DNA from: an uncultured Aquimarina sp.
GTDB taxonomy: Bacteria > Bacteroidota > Bacteroidia > Flavobacteriales > Flavobacteriaceae
Direction of reading: 5' to 3'
DNA: 64,000 bases
NCBI GenBank assembly: GCA_947499005.1
Contig: CANMML010000003.1
Span: 1-64,000, forward strand
The position numbers and the translations under genes were made by a program. The notes under the pieces were generated by a model. The model worked only from the letters and a program-made list of their open reading frames with translations, was not told where the DNA came from and made no database searches. Below, in pieces: positions 25,480-38,400 of the stretch. Every line of letters begins with the position of its first letter. The stretch's first letter is position 1.

Positions 25480-26424
25480 CTAAAATGTACATCCACAGGT
25501 ACTCTTCTTACAACCAAAGTCAATACCAACTGTTATTAAATGAGAACCACCTGCTGTTAATGCTAGAGATTCATTGGTGTTGATTTGATACCCATATGCA
25601 AAATAGAATGTTTGCCTTTTGATACCCACTAATGGAGCAGCAGAAACGGGTTTAAAACTTTGATCTATTAAACCTCTCATAGAAATCCCTGCCCAGAAAT
25701 AACTATCACGATAAAACTTCCTTATTTTAAAATTTACATCCAATGTTGAACGTTCATCTCCCGCAAAACTTCGATATAGAATCGAAGGCTCGTATTGAAT
25801 TTCCTTGATCAAATTATCAAAAGTAAAACCAGTATACACATAATAATTTTGAATTTGAGCTGGCTCTAGATTATTAAAATCTAGAACATCTTTATTTAAT
25901 AAATTAATAGCATTAGCACTTATAAAAAAGGATTGATGACGATATAAAATACTAATATCAAAATTATTATCTGTCCGTTGAATGTCTCCGACAGGGCTAT
26001 TAGATAATGTCCTATTGAACTCAGAACTATCAATCGTAAATTGTTGCAACTTATAACTAATCCCAAATGAAAGATACTGTCTTCGATATTCTGATAAAGT
26101 AATATGGTGAGCAAAAGATAACTGAATTCCTTTTTGCTCCGTAAAACCATTACTATCATTAAATATAACAGCCCCTATACCCGTTCTATTAGCTATCCTA
26201 CCATCTATCGATAATGACTGGGTAGAAGGAGCATCGGATAAACCTACCCATTGTTCGAATCCTGTAAAACGGGCTTGCCAACAATCCCCAATACCTGCAT
26301 AAGCTGCTGATAACAAAAAAGGGTTATCTGCAATGTATTGATTAATTATAGGTAAGGTTTGTTCTTGCCCCGAGACTTGGTAAGCAAGACATAAACCCAA
26401 TAAAAATTTAACTAATTTCTTCAT
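25480..26424 (-). CDS. sprF: PorP/SprF family type IX secretion membrane protein (SprF-like)
   Basis: 314 residues with signal peptide (1–19, ending VSGQ). The mature part opens 'INQYIADNPFLLSAAYAGIGDCWQARFTGFEQWVGLSDAP', as in PorP/SprF proteins, followed by 'GIGAVIFNDSNGF' and a β-barrel running to the end with a Cys-rich tail (GCKKSTCGC). Family role: outer-membrane barrels of T9SS, each often paired with one giant cargo; F. johnsoniae SprF is needed to export and attach SprB. The gene begins 12 bases after the giant adhesin gene, exactly as sprF follows sprB. The terminal Cys cluster is unusual and might be a disulfide or metal site. Confidence 0.88.
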   Translation of the reverse strand: MKKLVKFLLGLCLAYQVSGQEQTLPIINQYIADNPFLLSAAYAGIGDCWQARFTGFEQWVGLSDAPSTQSLSIDGRIANRTGIGAVIFNDSNGFTEQKGIQLSFAHHITLSEYRRQYLSFGISYKLQQFTIDSSEFNRTLSNSPVGDIQRTDNNFDISILYRHQSFFISANAINLLNKDVLDFNNLEPAQIQNYYVYTGFTFDNLIKEIQYEPSILYRSFAGDERSTLDVNFKIRKFYRDSYFWAGISMRGLIDQSFKPVSAAPLVGIKRQTFYFAYGYQINTNESLALTAGGSHLITVGIDFGCKKSTCGCTF

Positions 26425-26436
26425 TTTTCTTACTTA

Positions 26437-29400
26437 CTAATTACCCGATTTACGATAAAGTGTAAAGTGACCTGTAAATTCTCTATTATCATTATCATTC
26501 AACTTAATTAAGAACCAATAATCTCCGCTAGGCAAATTACTACCTTCATAAGTTCCGTCCCAACCTTCTCCAATACTACGATCTTTCAAGCCTTTAAAAT
26601 CAGCAATTAATCTACCGTACCTATCAAAAATCATCACTTCTAGGTTTCTGAATTCCTCTAAGTTATTTCCTCCAGGCACATCATCAAACAAAATCTGATC
26701 TGGATACCATGTCGACTCTCCTATTTCTCCACTACCTGGGTAGAACACATTAGGTATTTCTAAATCAATAAACTTTAGTAATTCCGTTTCACTAACTCTA
26801 CATTCTTGAGGAATTAAATTTCCATCTGTTGCTTCAATATTTGTGTTACTTATAACAGTAAGAGTATATTCTGCCGTTTCAGTAATGGTAAACTGACCAT
26901 CGGAAGATACAGGAATATTACCCGTAACAGAATTTATTACCTCGTAAGAGTAAGAATTTGACCCAAAACCATCTCTACCTTGAATTCTATATTCATTTAA
27001 GCCAATAGCTTCTATATAAGGAGCATTCTCGATTAATGTGTTATTTGAAAGATCCGTTTCAAACATTAACTCATTAAAGAATGGAAGTTCCAAACGCTTT
27101 CCTTCAAAATTAATAGGGTTTATACTAAGGTTTTCGAATTCTGGTGTAATATTACCTCCATTCGTTTGGAAAGTATAGCATACCATTTCATCCCCTGCTC
27201 TATTTACATATTGATATCTTAATCCAATAAACACTTCTCCTGCTGGTACATTGGCAATAATATTATCATCTAAACGAGGATCAAAACCACTTTGTAACAA
27301 TATTTCATCTGCCTGACCCGCATTTAACCTATTCGTATAATTACCACTTCCATCATCTACAAATGCTATATAAGTTATATCCTCTTCATTAAGACCCGTG
27401 TTTTCTGGAATATTAACTCTAAGATTATAATTTAAAATGTCGCCTGGCGTTTCAGGGATACAATTCACAAAAGGTTCTACAACAAATTGATCTAGAATTG
27501 GAGCTGTAAATTCAAATGAAGTACTGAAAATTCTACAAACCATTTCTGGCAAAATTGTATCAGATTCATTTACATTATAATTGAAATTATCGTTAGTTGG
27601 ATCTGTATCATCAATAGTAGCTTGATCAAGATTTCTAACAAATCCATTACCTGTATCTATAACGAATAATTCGTATTGAGTATTCTCATCAATTAAATTT
27701 TGATCTATAGTAACATAGAAACCAGGCCCATTAGCATTAGTTCTATCAAAATCAACTTCATTAACAATACCCCACAAATTAAGCTCTGGATTTAAAGGCT
27801 CTTCAGAATTTGCTTCTATCAACTGATAAAAATAAGGAGGAGTACCGCCTTCAATTTCAAACGTAATATTATAATTATCACCTTGGCAAACATCACTTTC
27901 TCTGCTTCCTGTATCTAAGTTAATAAATACATCTATTGGCGTGCGAGATATTTCACGAACTACGAGTGGTTCTTTTGGCTCTATCCTTGTCTGTTCGACA
28001 ACCAAACAACCATCAGCACTATTAACTCGAATCAAATAATTTCCATCTAACAAGTTGTCAAATGTAACCGTTCTCGATTGAGATATATCATCTGTCAAAT
28101 TGAATAGTCTCGCTTCAGCATTTATCAATTCAAAATTACCTGATCCATCTGGTCTACTTTCACGAATTATGGTAATTGTATATTCCCCTGCATCGGCCAA
28201 CATAGGATTTGCAAAAGTAACAGCAATCGATGCATCTTCTTCATTGGCACAAGAAGGTCTAGTAGTTTCTATAGGTTCTAGGTTTATTAAACGCTCATTA
28301 TAGTCAAATGGCTCTATGAATACGGGACAACTACCCGATGTAATTTTATATCCATAAGTCATGTCTACTGGTAATCCATTACCTCCGTCTGCAACTGGTG
28401 TTCTATCGAATCTTAAACCTATTAAATCTGTAAATAAAGTAGAAGTTGGATTTTCAATCTCTCCCAAAATAACAGGAATCCTAGGTGAATCCGCAGCTGT
28501 TAACTCTCTAAACCCAGTTGGTTGACTATTATCTGGCACGATTAATACTACTTCATAAGTATAGTTACCTACACCTCCTCTAGCGTTTCCAACAATATTA
28601 ACTAGACCTGTAGTATCCTGACAAAGAACACCATCACTATCAGGTAACACTGTAATTGTAGCCTCAATAGGTAAAGGTGGATTACCTACTTGATAAAAAG
28701 TAGTTTCCGAACACCCATTGGCATCAGTTACTCTAATATAATTGAACCCAGGAATCAATTCAAATAAAGCTTCATTTGGATCTCCTGAATTAAGTGCTAG
28801 CGGTGTAATTGGGTTACCATTACTATCAAGGTCATTAAAGTTTAATGAAGAAGTAAGTACTTGTTCTGGTTCTCTGATTGATCCATCTTCATTAGCCGCT
28901 AATACTTCAAATGTCAATGCACCTGTACCACCTTCAGCTCTAAAACGTACTTGTTCTGTTTCACCTTGAGCTTGAATACGAATATCGCAACTCATAGGAA
29001 TTTCAACCTGCACCAATTGTATATCTAATGGTTGAGGTTGTCTAATAAAATCTATATTAGAAACCATAGTACAACCAAAGCGATCTTCAACTTCAACTTG
29101 ATAGAAAATTCTATCAGTTTCGTTAAATAGACCTGCCAATTGATCTTCAAAAATTTCTCGTGCAGTAAAGACTCCTGAAGCTAAAGTGGCATTTCTTCCT
29201 ATCACCGTTCTTGGGTTATCTCCTGCCGCATTATCTAACTGAAGTAATCGGTAAATAATTGGATTTTCTTCACCTGAAATACTATTATTTATGGTAGCAT
29301 CCACCACTATTGAACCTCTATCTCCAGGACAATTTGGTTGAACGGTAGTTATAGCAACATTTGGTAGACTTCTAAATTCTTCAATAACAATCTCCGTTGG

Positions 29401-32400
29401 CATTAATGCTTCACAATTTTTACTATCTCTAATACTTACCTCGTACGTACCAGGCTCTGTTATACCTGCGAAGACTCCAGTATCATTAATTGGTGTCATT
29501 CCGAATAATTGAATATCCGCTACTGTTGGGGCAATCCTTCTCAGTTGGAATTCGTATTGAGGATTACCAAATAATCCTTGAGCAACAATATCAACACCAA
29601 CTGATTCATTACTACAAGTAATAGGATCGACATCATTTACTCTCAACTCTACAGGAGTAATAGGGTCTCCAACTCTTACATCCATTCTAGTAGCAGTACA
29701 TTCCGATCTTGAACTTTGAGGTGTTCCAGAAATATCAGCAACAGCAGTAACGCTCAACACATAATCTCCTGCACCGAATATTGCAGGCGAACTGACCTCT
29801 CTGTTAGAATCTGTTATCGCAGCTGTATCGACTATTATAGGGAACGTACTTCCTGTTGGTCGTGGCGTAATATCATAAGCAAAGAATCCTTCAAAATTAT
29901 CAACTCTGAACGTTATTGCAGCATCTTCATCACCCACACAATCAACCATAGGCGCACCTATTAGACTTAGACCTAATTGCTCTACATTTTCAAAACTATA
30001 TGGATCAGAAACCACACTACAACCATTACCAGCAGTGTCCGTTGCTTCAAACACATAAGTCCCAGGTTCTGTTAATGTGAATTGTACTGTAAATTCATCA
30101 TCATTAGGAGCAACACTTTGAATCGCAAGTACTGATGGTATTGGTGTTATTAGAGTACCATCGGTTCTAAAAGCAGCTACTTCGTAGGTGGTAGTTCTAT
30201 TTCCTGTTACTACGATATCTACAACTTCATCACTTAAACAATCAAAAGCAGCTGACTGAGAAACCACAATTTCTGGAAGCCTAAACTCTGGAATTATTGG
30301 ATTCTCTTCACGTAATGGTCCAACAAAACAAATAGGGTTCACACTATCACTAAAAGTTATCGTATGCGGGCCTGGTGTTAAGTTAACATCTACTTCCAAT
30401 GGAGGAATAATCGTAGTATCATCAACCACATCAGTACCTGGTATTAAGATCCTTGGACCTCCATCGATTTGATAGAAATAGGGTTCGATACCTGCTACAT
30501 TATTTACGCTAATTCGATACACTGGGTTTCGATTTGGATTACAACTTCCCTCAATTACAGTTCCTGTAATATCAGCGACCACATGAGGATCTGGATTCAC
30601 CAGCTCAGCAGGTATTGGAAAAGCAGTGTAACAACTATTGTTAATCACGAAACCTACATACCAACCATCATCTAAGTTGCTAAAAAGATCACTCGATTGT
30701 ACGGTGCCAATTTGAGTACCCGTTGAAGGGGCTACTCCACTAGTTTGAACTTCAGCAATTGCTGCCAATGCATCTACCTCACTTGTGTAAATATATAATG
30801 CAAATTCTATTGGTAAAGCTGGACTAGTACCTAAGGCTGCATCCAATGCTAATCTTAATTCACCATCTGTATCATCTGTACATGTAATAGGTGAAATTTC
30901 AATGATTTCATCGGGTGTAGAACGCTCAATCGGTAGAATATTAATCGGTATTGTTGTAGCACTACATGCCGTTGCTAAAGGTGTACCATTTATAGTTTCG
31001 AATGTATCTCTTACCACAACTTCGTAATCTGCTCCTGTGATCAAAAGAGGAGAAGAAGCAAAGTTTGGAGAAGCTTGAGGTCCAACTATGGAAATTCCAT
31101 TTCTAAACAATTCATAAGTAACATTAGCTGGGTCAGCAGAACCACCAGATATGGTCACATTAATATCTGTAATCGTACCATCACAATTAGCCGTAGGAGT
31201 TGGATCAATCATTGCTGTTAATGCCTCACGAACTTCAAAGGTATTGCCGGCATCATTACAACCAATATTATCAAAAACGGTAATTGTAAAGTTACCTCTT
31301 CTAGGTAAACTAATTTCTGCCTCAAAAGTACCCTCATCAACGTTAAGGATTTGGTTGGTAATTTCCGTTCCTTGCTGAATTTCTACTCGATATGGAGCTC
31401 GTGTGTTTACATAATTATCAATACGTATGGTTACTGGGAAATTACTAGTACCATTACATTGATTACTACTTACAGGTGTTACAATTGAAACTTGCGGTTC
31501 TGGTGTACGGTTTATGGTAAAATTAGCTCCTCGAACAATACAATTATTTTCATCACGAACATATAGTTCGTACATCGCTGAAGTTGCCGGAGGAGTTATA
31601 GCTATTTCAAAAGAATCATCTTGAGCAAAAGGAAGTGAAGTTACTGGAGTAACATCTCCATCTAATCTTATAGCATACTGGTAAGGAACACCTGTATCGA
31701 AAGGATTTCCTCCTGAAGCTGTAACCGTTACTAAAGCATCTTCATTACAATTTGCTGGTGAATTACTAAGAACGGTTGGTGCTACTAATGGTGGTATTTC
31801 TTCTATAGTAAATGGGTCAGAAATGGTTCCACAACTTGATCCCGTCTCATAAACTTGTACTACATAATCTCCAGCTGGTAAATTCGTAAACGTAAAGTCT
31901 GTATTAGCTACTGTTGGCGCTATTGGATTTGCAGGTAATATCCCTCCTACAGGTGCAAATGTATCTGCATCTAATAAGGTCATCTCGAAATCAGTAGCTG
32001 TACTAGTACCTACTGTAAAGTTTACAATAGCCGAACCTAAAGTAATCACGCTATCGCTAGGGCAATTTGTAATCCCTGTAGGTGTTACTGTAATCGTATC
32101 AATTACATCGGTATCTCTTCTTAAAACAGCCTCACGCTCACAGCCTGTACCTCCTCGAGAAGTATCACTTGTAACAACCAATACATTATCTATTGCCGTT
32201 GGTAAGCCAGTTACGATATAGAATTCATTTTGCTCTGAAGCATCAGGTATTGGGAAAACTGATGGAATAACAGCAGGCGATACAGCAGCAGCTTCGGCAT
32301 ACGTGTAAAAATTATCATTAAGATCTGCTGATGGATCAATGTTAGGCCCACCATTTACACTAATTAAGAAAGGTCCAGGATCATTTCCTGGTACTGAGAA

Positions 32401-35400
32401 AATAAAAGTGGCACCTCCATCATCATCACAAGCAAATCCTCTGATATCCTCTATAGGATCTGTATTTTGTAGTAATTGAGCAGATCTTGTGCAGCCTGTT
32501 CCTCCTCTTGTACTATTATTCAAAATAATTAGATCGTGTTCTACACCAATTGGTAACCTCGTTACTACATAGAAACGTTCTCTCTGTGATGTGGAAATAT
32601 TAATCCCAGCAGGAACAATTCCTGCTGTATCAGCTTCATCAAAAGTGTAAAAATCATCTGTTAAATCTGCTGATGGATCTACAGGTGTTGCTCCATTTAT
32701 ACCTATTTCATAAGGTGCTGGTAGCGTAATTCCTGGCTCAAATACAGAAAAGATAAATGTTGCACCGCTTGCATCGTCACAAGCAAAACCAATAATATCC
32801 CTAATCTCGATATCTGAAACTGCTGCAACGCGCACCGTTTCTGTTTCTATTGAAGTAGGACAGCTATTGCCTGTATCTGTAATACGCACTAAATATTCAT
32901 CTGGTACTAAGCTTGTAAATACAGCCTGACGGTTATCAGTATCAGCAGGTGTTTTATTAATCGTCGCTATTGCAGGAAGACTCGTATCGTTAGGATCTAA
33001 AAGTTCGTATCTAAATGTTCCCGAACCTCTTGAAACATTAACTGTTACACTACCTGCATTAGCATTCAAACAAGTAACGTCTGTAGCCGTTATATTATCT
33101 GCTTGAACAGTGGTATCTGAAATGGCAATAGCGCTAGAAACAAATCGACAGCCTGTAGTCGTATCATCTACAACGTAAATAACATTTAACTGAATTGTAG
33201 TGCTGTATGATGGTACATTTGATGGGCCCTGAAGCGGTGTACTAGTAGCAACATCTACAAATAGATCAGCTTCATAAAATGTATAGGTAAATGCCCTTGA
33301 TCCCGTAGTTGGCCTATCAACTACTATCGAACCTGATTCGCCTTCACAAAGTATAGCATTGGTCATAAAACCAGCTGTTAAATTTTCAGGATATAAGGGT
33401 CCAAAACGTTCGGTGATTGACAAATTACAGGTTCCATCGACATTGCTGTCGTTAATAGTAATTTGAATCGTAGCACCGTTGAACATCGATCTATCGAATC
33501 CGAAAGTTGGGTTTGCATTTGTTCCTGAAATAGCAACATCTGATCTTGTCACAGGTGTTAAAATTTCATCACCATTGTTATCAGTAGTTACCTTATCAAA
33601 GGTGTATAAATAGCTACTTGTTCCTCCTGTAACCATAAATGATATCGTAGCTCCATCTCCAGGTACGTCTCCATCAGCCGTACAAGTAGGATTGAATCTA
33701 TTAACATTAGTTGTTGTTAAAGTTTCATTGATAATTACATCACCTAAAGAAAATATACAACCATCATCATTGGTTATATCTACTGTCCAAGTTCCTGCTT
33801 CATCAATATCTTGAATGTTGAATTGAGAAGTAGTCGTAGTGATAAGATTATCAAATGATGGAGGTGTAGTTCCCGATCGATAATAACGGTATCGTGTTGG
33901 ACGTGAACTTCCTGAAGCAATATCAACTCTTAAATCAGTATCTGGAAGACAAATATCCAATGGAGTAAGCGTAGCGTCTAATGGGTTTGGTAACACAATT
34001 GGAAAATCTGTAAGTGCACTACAAGGACCACCGGTTGTATTATCCGTTACTACTACCCTATAATTTCCATTGGTATTTACTGAAAAGGCCGTAGAAGTTC
34101 TTGCTACAGGAGTATCTGTTCCTAAAGAAGTTCCTAAAATAATATTATCAGGATCTGAATTGTCAACCACTGGGAAAAGCTCAAATGTAAATGGACCTGT
34201 ACCCAAACCATCAGGAACTCTTAATTCTAAACTTTCAGAATAAGCATTTCCATTACAAATAGGAGTAACATCTACTAAAGAAACGCTAAGTGGGTTCGGA
34301 ATAAATAGGTCTCCTGGTGACAATAATGGGACTGTTATAACATCTCTATTTTCTGAAAAAACGTAGTTATCAGGATCAAGAGATATCAACGTGATTTGAT
34401 AATCATCTCTATCATCTACACTTAAACCAGTCAAATCAACTTGATCTACAGTTATATTATTTCCTTGGTCATTTATAAATGGTGGACCACCAAATACGTC
34501 GTATGTAAATGGGAAGTTCGGGTCTCCCGTATCTGTAACCCTAAAGCTAATATCAAATAACTCTTCATCACTACAAGCTACTGCCGTAGGTAATACTTGA
34601 ATATCTACTTCTTCTGGATCAGGCACAAATTCTGGACAAGCAGTAAAAGTAACATCCTGACTACCTATCGATGCTTGAGGGCAGGTCGGACGACTATTAT
34701 CTGTAATGCTTACAGTATAGGTAAATATCTGACCATCAACCTCTGGAAAAGGAATATTCTCGATTAAAATAGGATTATCACTAGTATTATCAAAACCAAC
34801 ATCACCTGTATCAAAATTACCTGCTCTCACAATTCTATACACATAATCACCATCATCTGGTAACGTTGGGAAAGTGATACTAATACTCGCAGAACGCTCA
34901 CCTGTTTCTGTAGTGTTATCACAAACCTGATTGCCTGCTATGTTAAAGTCGGCAATAACAGGTAAAACAGGATCTTGTATTTCAAATCGAATACTAGCCG
35001 TAGAACAAACAGTACCATCAATAGTAGCTTCAGCAACATAGAATCCATCTTCCAAACCAAAGAAATCGGGTGTGCTTTGTCTTGTTACATTGGTTGATGG
35101 TGTTGTTGCATGATTATCGGCTGCAACAGCTGAGCTATAAAAGAACAATGCATATTCTGAAATTGAAACGGTGCCTGGAGAAACCGTAATCTCTACACTA
35201 CCCGTTGCTGTATCAGGACAGCTTGGTGAAACTGGAGTCTCATTTGCAACCGTTATAGAAGGGATCGCATCAACAGGAGCTACAGGGAAACTTCTTTCAC
35301 AAACTCTTGTACTTGAACCATTAGATGGATCAAAAATATCTCTTATTACTACCAAATAACTAGTAGCCGTTACTAAGCCTGTATTAAATGTAACAATGCC

Positions 35401-38400
35401 TGGATTTACAGCATTTACCGTTTGAGGGGTATCAATTACACCTCCAGAGGTATCTGTTCCTTGATACAATTCGTAAACAACACTTCTATTGGGGTTTATA
35501 AAACCATTATTCAATGCAGCAATACTAATACCTGTAATACTTCCGTCACAATTGGCATTTCCTGCGGTAACCGTAGTCGTAAATGGACTAAAAATAGTAA
35601 ACGATGCCGGTACGGTACAGGCAGTAGCGTTTCCTGATAAATTAATATCAAAATCTCCTCTATTACTAACTGTAAAAGTACCTGTTACCGTTGTTGCATT
35701 GACAGCGGTTAAAGATGCAGCGTTTATATTTTCACTGTAGGAACCTGATATACGATACGCTTGATTAGCATCATAGTTTCCTATTTGGTACGAAACATCA
35801 AAAGAGTTTCCATCACACTCATTAGCAATATCTAAAATTGTAAAACTTGGTGTATTTACTCTTCTTACTCCAACAGGTACAGGACCTGCAACACATAGAT
35901 TTGAATCTCTTACCCAAATATCTACTAATCCAAAAACAAACGGATCACTATCTATAACAGCTTGTTGCGCTGCGGTTGGACTTGAAATGTTCTCAACTAA
36001 GGTTATTCTACTATCTAAAGCAACTGCTTCGCTCGAGTTCATTTCAAAAGAACTCGTTCCTAAAGCCTCAAAAGTTCCTGGCACAGCAGCATTGATATTT
36101 GTAATAGAGAAACTATAATTACCACTACCACCACTAGCAGATAAACTTAAAACAGCATTGTCATTACAATTAGCTAAAGTTGAACCACCACTTGGACTTT
36201 CAAGCATTGGATTAACAGGTAAAGCTGGTGAAGGTGCCGTAGCTTCACAACTTCCACTGCTTACCACTACAGTAGCTGTAGTAATTTCGGGTAAACCTGT
36301 AATAATTAACGTTCCTGGAGAAGTCGTGATTACTCCACTACCAGGTGTTCCTAATGAAGTGGTTCCATCAAAAACTTCAGCAGTAAACGTTTCACCTAAC
36401 AGACTAGTATCACTAACCTCAAAAACAACCTCTAATGCTCCTGTATCTGCTGTACAAGCACCAGTTGGTGTAGGATTGACTTCGGTAATCGTGATGAAAG
36501 GATTAACTTCAGCTGGAAATTCTAACGTAGTAGGACAATTATTTAAGGTCCCCAATTCTCTTACTCGAATAACATATTCTTCTCCAGCCGTTTTAAATGG
36601 CAAGTTTGTAATTCTAAAATAACGTTCTTGAGCTTCTGGTGAGTTGGCAATACCTACACTAAAATCAATCCCTGTATCCGATGTAAAATCAGTATTTCCA
36701 AAACGAGCCACATCATCTGTAAAACTTGCTTCGGGACTTATAAAATTAGCTCCCTCTACCTCTATTTCTAATTGAGAAGCATCATTAGCATTATCCAACA
36801 CAAAATATAGTGATACTCCACTATTACAATCTGTTACCTCGGTTTCAAAGCCAATAGCATCAAATGATGGATTATTTGGTAAGGTAACTGGTCTTGTCAA
36901 CGTACATGAAGTCGGCACACCGCTATTAGTTAAAACAGTAACTGTTAACTGATAGGTAATATCTGCTTCAATATTGTTGAATATTGCTTGAGTAGTGGTG
37001 TTTTCTCTTCTTAAAGTAGCGCCATTACCTACTAACTCATAAGTATATCTAACAGCAGCTCCACCAAGAGCTCCACCAGAGGCTTGGGCCCTGATAATAC
37101 CATCACTTCCTGAACCTAAAGTATTACAAGTCACGTTTTGATTATCGAAAACTACTGCTATTTCACTGGGCTCTTCTATGTTAAAATCATCAGAAAAAAT
37201 ACAACCTAAGCTATTCCTTACTTGATACCTAAATACTCCTGCTTCAATACCATTAGCTACATTAGCACCAGAAACAAAAGCTAGTGCTTCTAAATCTGCC
37301 TCGGTACAATCTTCACCACAAAAACGATATTCTAACGTTTCAGAAGTAGGCGTTGCATTAATAGTGATATTGGTATTTCCGTTATTACATTCTATAGGGT
37401 CAAATTCTATTGTCGCACTTGGGAATTCGGGAACTTCTATACTAAAAGTAGTTGGCGTAGCTAGTTGACAATTTACTGGACTTGCATTATCTATAACTCG
37501 AATGCTAATCGCTCTTCTCGCATCTGTATCGAATGCACTTGTGAATAAAAACCTTGGAGTTGCGGTATCACGATCTGGAATACTTATTTGATCCGTAATC
37601 TCAGTCCCTGTCCCATCAAAAACTTCCAAATCATAAGGAGCACCAATACCTCCCATAATTGACAATGTAGCTTCATATACAAATCGATTTGACGGAATAT
37701 TTCCATCAGCATCACATCGAATAGGGGCATTAGCAGTTAAGCTCGCTGTTACAGGTGCTAAAATCTCGAAAGTATCCGTAACAGGACATCCGCTTGCTTC
37801 ATCTTGGACTTCAACTACATATATTCCTGCTGAAGTAATACCTGTATCGTTTATGAATATTGGGTTATCACTAGAGAATGGCGATGAAAATGCAGGTAAT
37901 AAAGAAGGATCTGTTCCTTGTGCATACCATCTGTATATATAATTTCCACCAGGAGCAATTCCAGATAGATCAGTAACATCTATTCTAACAGCTACAGGAT
38001 TAGTATTAGCAGCATTTGGAATACAACCATTCAATACTACTGCATCTATTTGTATTTCTGGAGGGAAGGTAACATTCAATGTATCCTCTGCCATACATCC
38101 ATTACCATCAGTAACTACTAAAGTATATGTGCCGTCTCCATTAGTACTATCGAAAGAAAAATTAGCTACTGGGTTTGTACTTCCAATTGTGGGGTTTGTT
38201 TGTCCAGATATCACACTAACCAGATCTCCGGCAGGATTTCTTAATTCAAAATTATATGGCGGTTGACCATCTAAAGATCTCGCTACTACATTTGCTGTTC
38301 TATTTCCTGACGGACAACTAAATAATGGCGTATTTTCTGTAAGGGCTGCTCCTGTTTCTTCAGGGTTTTCGACACTAAAATTAACAAGAGGCTGTCTTCT

